From the NCBI GenBank assembly GCA_051453625.1, contig JBOZIK010000001.1:263765237-263807219 (forward strand): DNA of 41,983 nucleotides, read 5' to 3'. The notes below the pieces were generated by a model. It worked only from the letters and a program-made list of their open reading frames with translations. It had not been told where the DNA came from and ran no database searches. Positions 41,846 to 41,983 of the stretch are shown here, piece by piece. The translations under genes were made by a program, and so were the position numbers. This stretch comes from Welwitschia mirabilis (Eukaryota; Gnetophyta; Gnetopsida; Welwitschiales). Position 1 is the stretch's first letter, and each line of letters starts with the position of its first letter.

Positions 41846-41983
41846 TGTAATGCCCATAAATTTGCAATACCAATTTCAACCACATAAAGAAGCATTTAGG
41901 GTGGTAACCTAGAGATTATCCCAAGAGGAAAGAAAAAAAAAACAAAAATAGTATTATCATACACAAGGCAAGTTGAGGAGATA
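41846..41983 (+). other. Possible LTR start at the window end
   Basis: TGTAATGCCCATAAATTTGC begins abruptly after the integrase finger. Many plant gypsy LTRs begin TGTAA..CCC, so this may be an LTR joined by deletion or another insertion. Not enough sequence remains to test it. Confidence 0.25.

Larger units (their letters stand above)
38514..41983 (+). mobile_element. Degenerate Ty3/gypsy retrotransposon, open at the window edge
   Basis: The order gag, protease, RT, RNase H, integrase on the plus strand identifies Ty3/gypsy; the RT sequence type is chromovirus-like (Tekay/Del kind), by inference. The 5' LTR was not found. The 3' part is truncated: integrase stops after its zinc finger near 41840 and is followed by a TGTAATGCCC sequence that may begin an LTR or another element. 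Confidence 0.85.

Noticed and set aside
1-41983. tRNA, rRNA, microRNA or intact host genes
   Set aside because: No cloverleaf with conserved A and B boxes, no rRNA-like conserved block, and no long open frame without transposon motifs was seen.

Overview
This window is very AT-rich nuclear DNA from a seed plant. It looks like heterochromatic, transposon-derived sequence: I find no intact host gene, no tRNA or rRNA, and no bacterial-style gene organisation. What can be recognised is a pile of old, broken retrotransposons: Ty1/copia elements (integrase before reverse transcriptase), one L1-type LINE and one Ty3/gypsy element. Their reading frames carry many stops of the CAA/CAG/CGA to TAA/TAG/TGA kind, and short by-eye alignments are dominated by transitions. 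Both fit long-term decay of methylated cytosines. The species cannot be named; Sirevirus-like copia elements of this type occur in monocots and dicots alike.

Layout. (1) 1-3093: AT-rich DNA with an unidentified coding-like stretch on the minus strand. (2) 3099-10324: a complete but defective Sirevirus-like copia element with about 1.3-kb LTRs, an exact CTTTT target-site duplication, PBS, gag, a remnant of the start of pol, and three polypurine tracts. Integrase, reverse transcriptase and RNase H are missing. In their place is an accessory frame resembling the 'putative plant transposon protein' family, preceded by its own TATA box and a cluster of the same TTGACC motif found in the LTRs. (3) 10330-13508: AT-rich DNA with a 69-bp tandem duplication, a dispersed GGATGA motif cluster and a weak copia gag remnant. 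(4) 13509-16292: a 5'-truncated L1-type LINE on the minus strand. (5) 16293-18690: AT-rich, nothing seen. (6) 18691-20135 together with 35732-36790: a broken coding unit on the minus strand of unknown family.

(7) 20141-35726 splits that unit and is a nest. The outer element is a plus-strand copia element with LTRs at 20141-21295 and 34626-35726 and an exact TAGAA duplication. Its RNase H frame is cut by an inner minus-strand copia element (24517-34401, CATAT/ATAT duplication). The inner element contains two diverged copies of the pol-gag region in head-to-tail order, separated by an assembly gap. (8) 36936-38285: a minisatellite of about 15 units with a 91-bp period. (9) 38510 to the window end: a degenerate Ty3/gypsy element on the plus strand, with gag, protease, reverse transcriptase, RNase H and integrase zinc finger.

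The order of events that can be read is: old minus-strand unit, then the outer copia element inserted into it, then the inner copia element inserted into the outer RNase H. Five N runs (2854-2863, 4525-4624, 26990-26999, 28292-28388, 30138-30237) limit what can be said. The one at 4525-4624 is flanked by a 32-base exact duplicate and is probably an assembly artefact.
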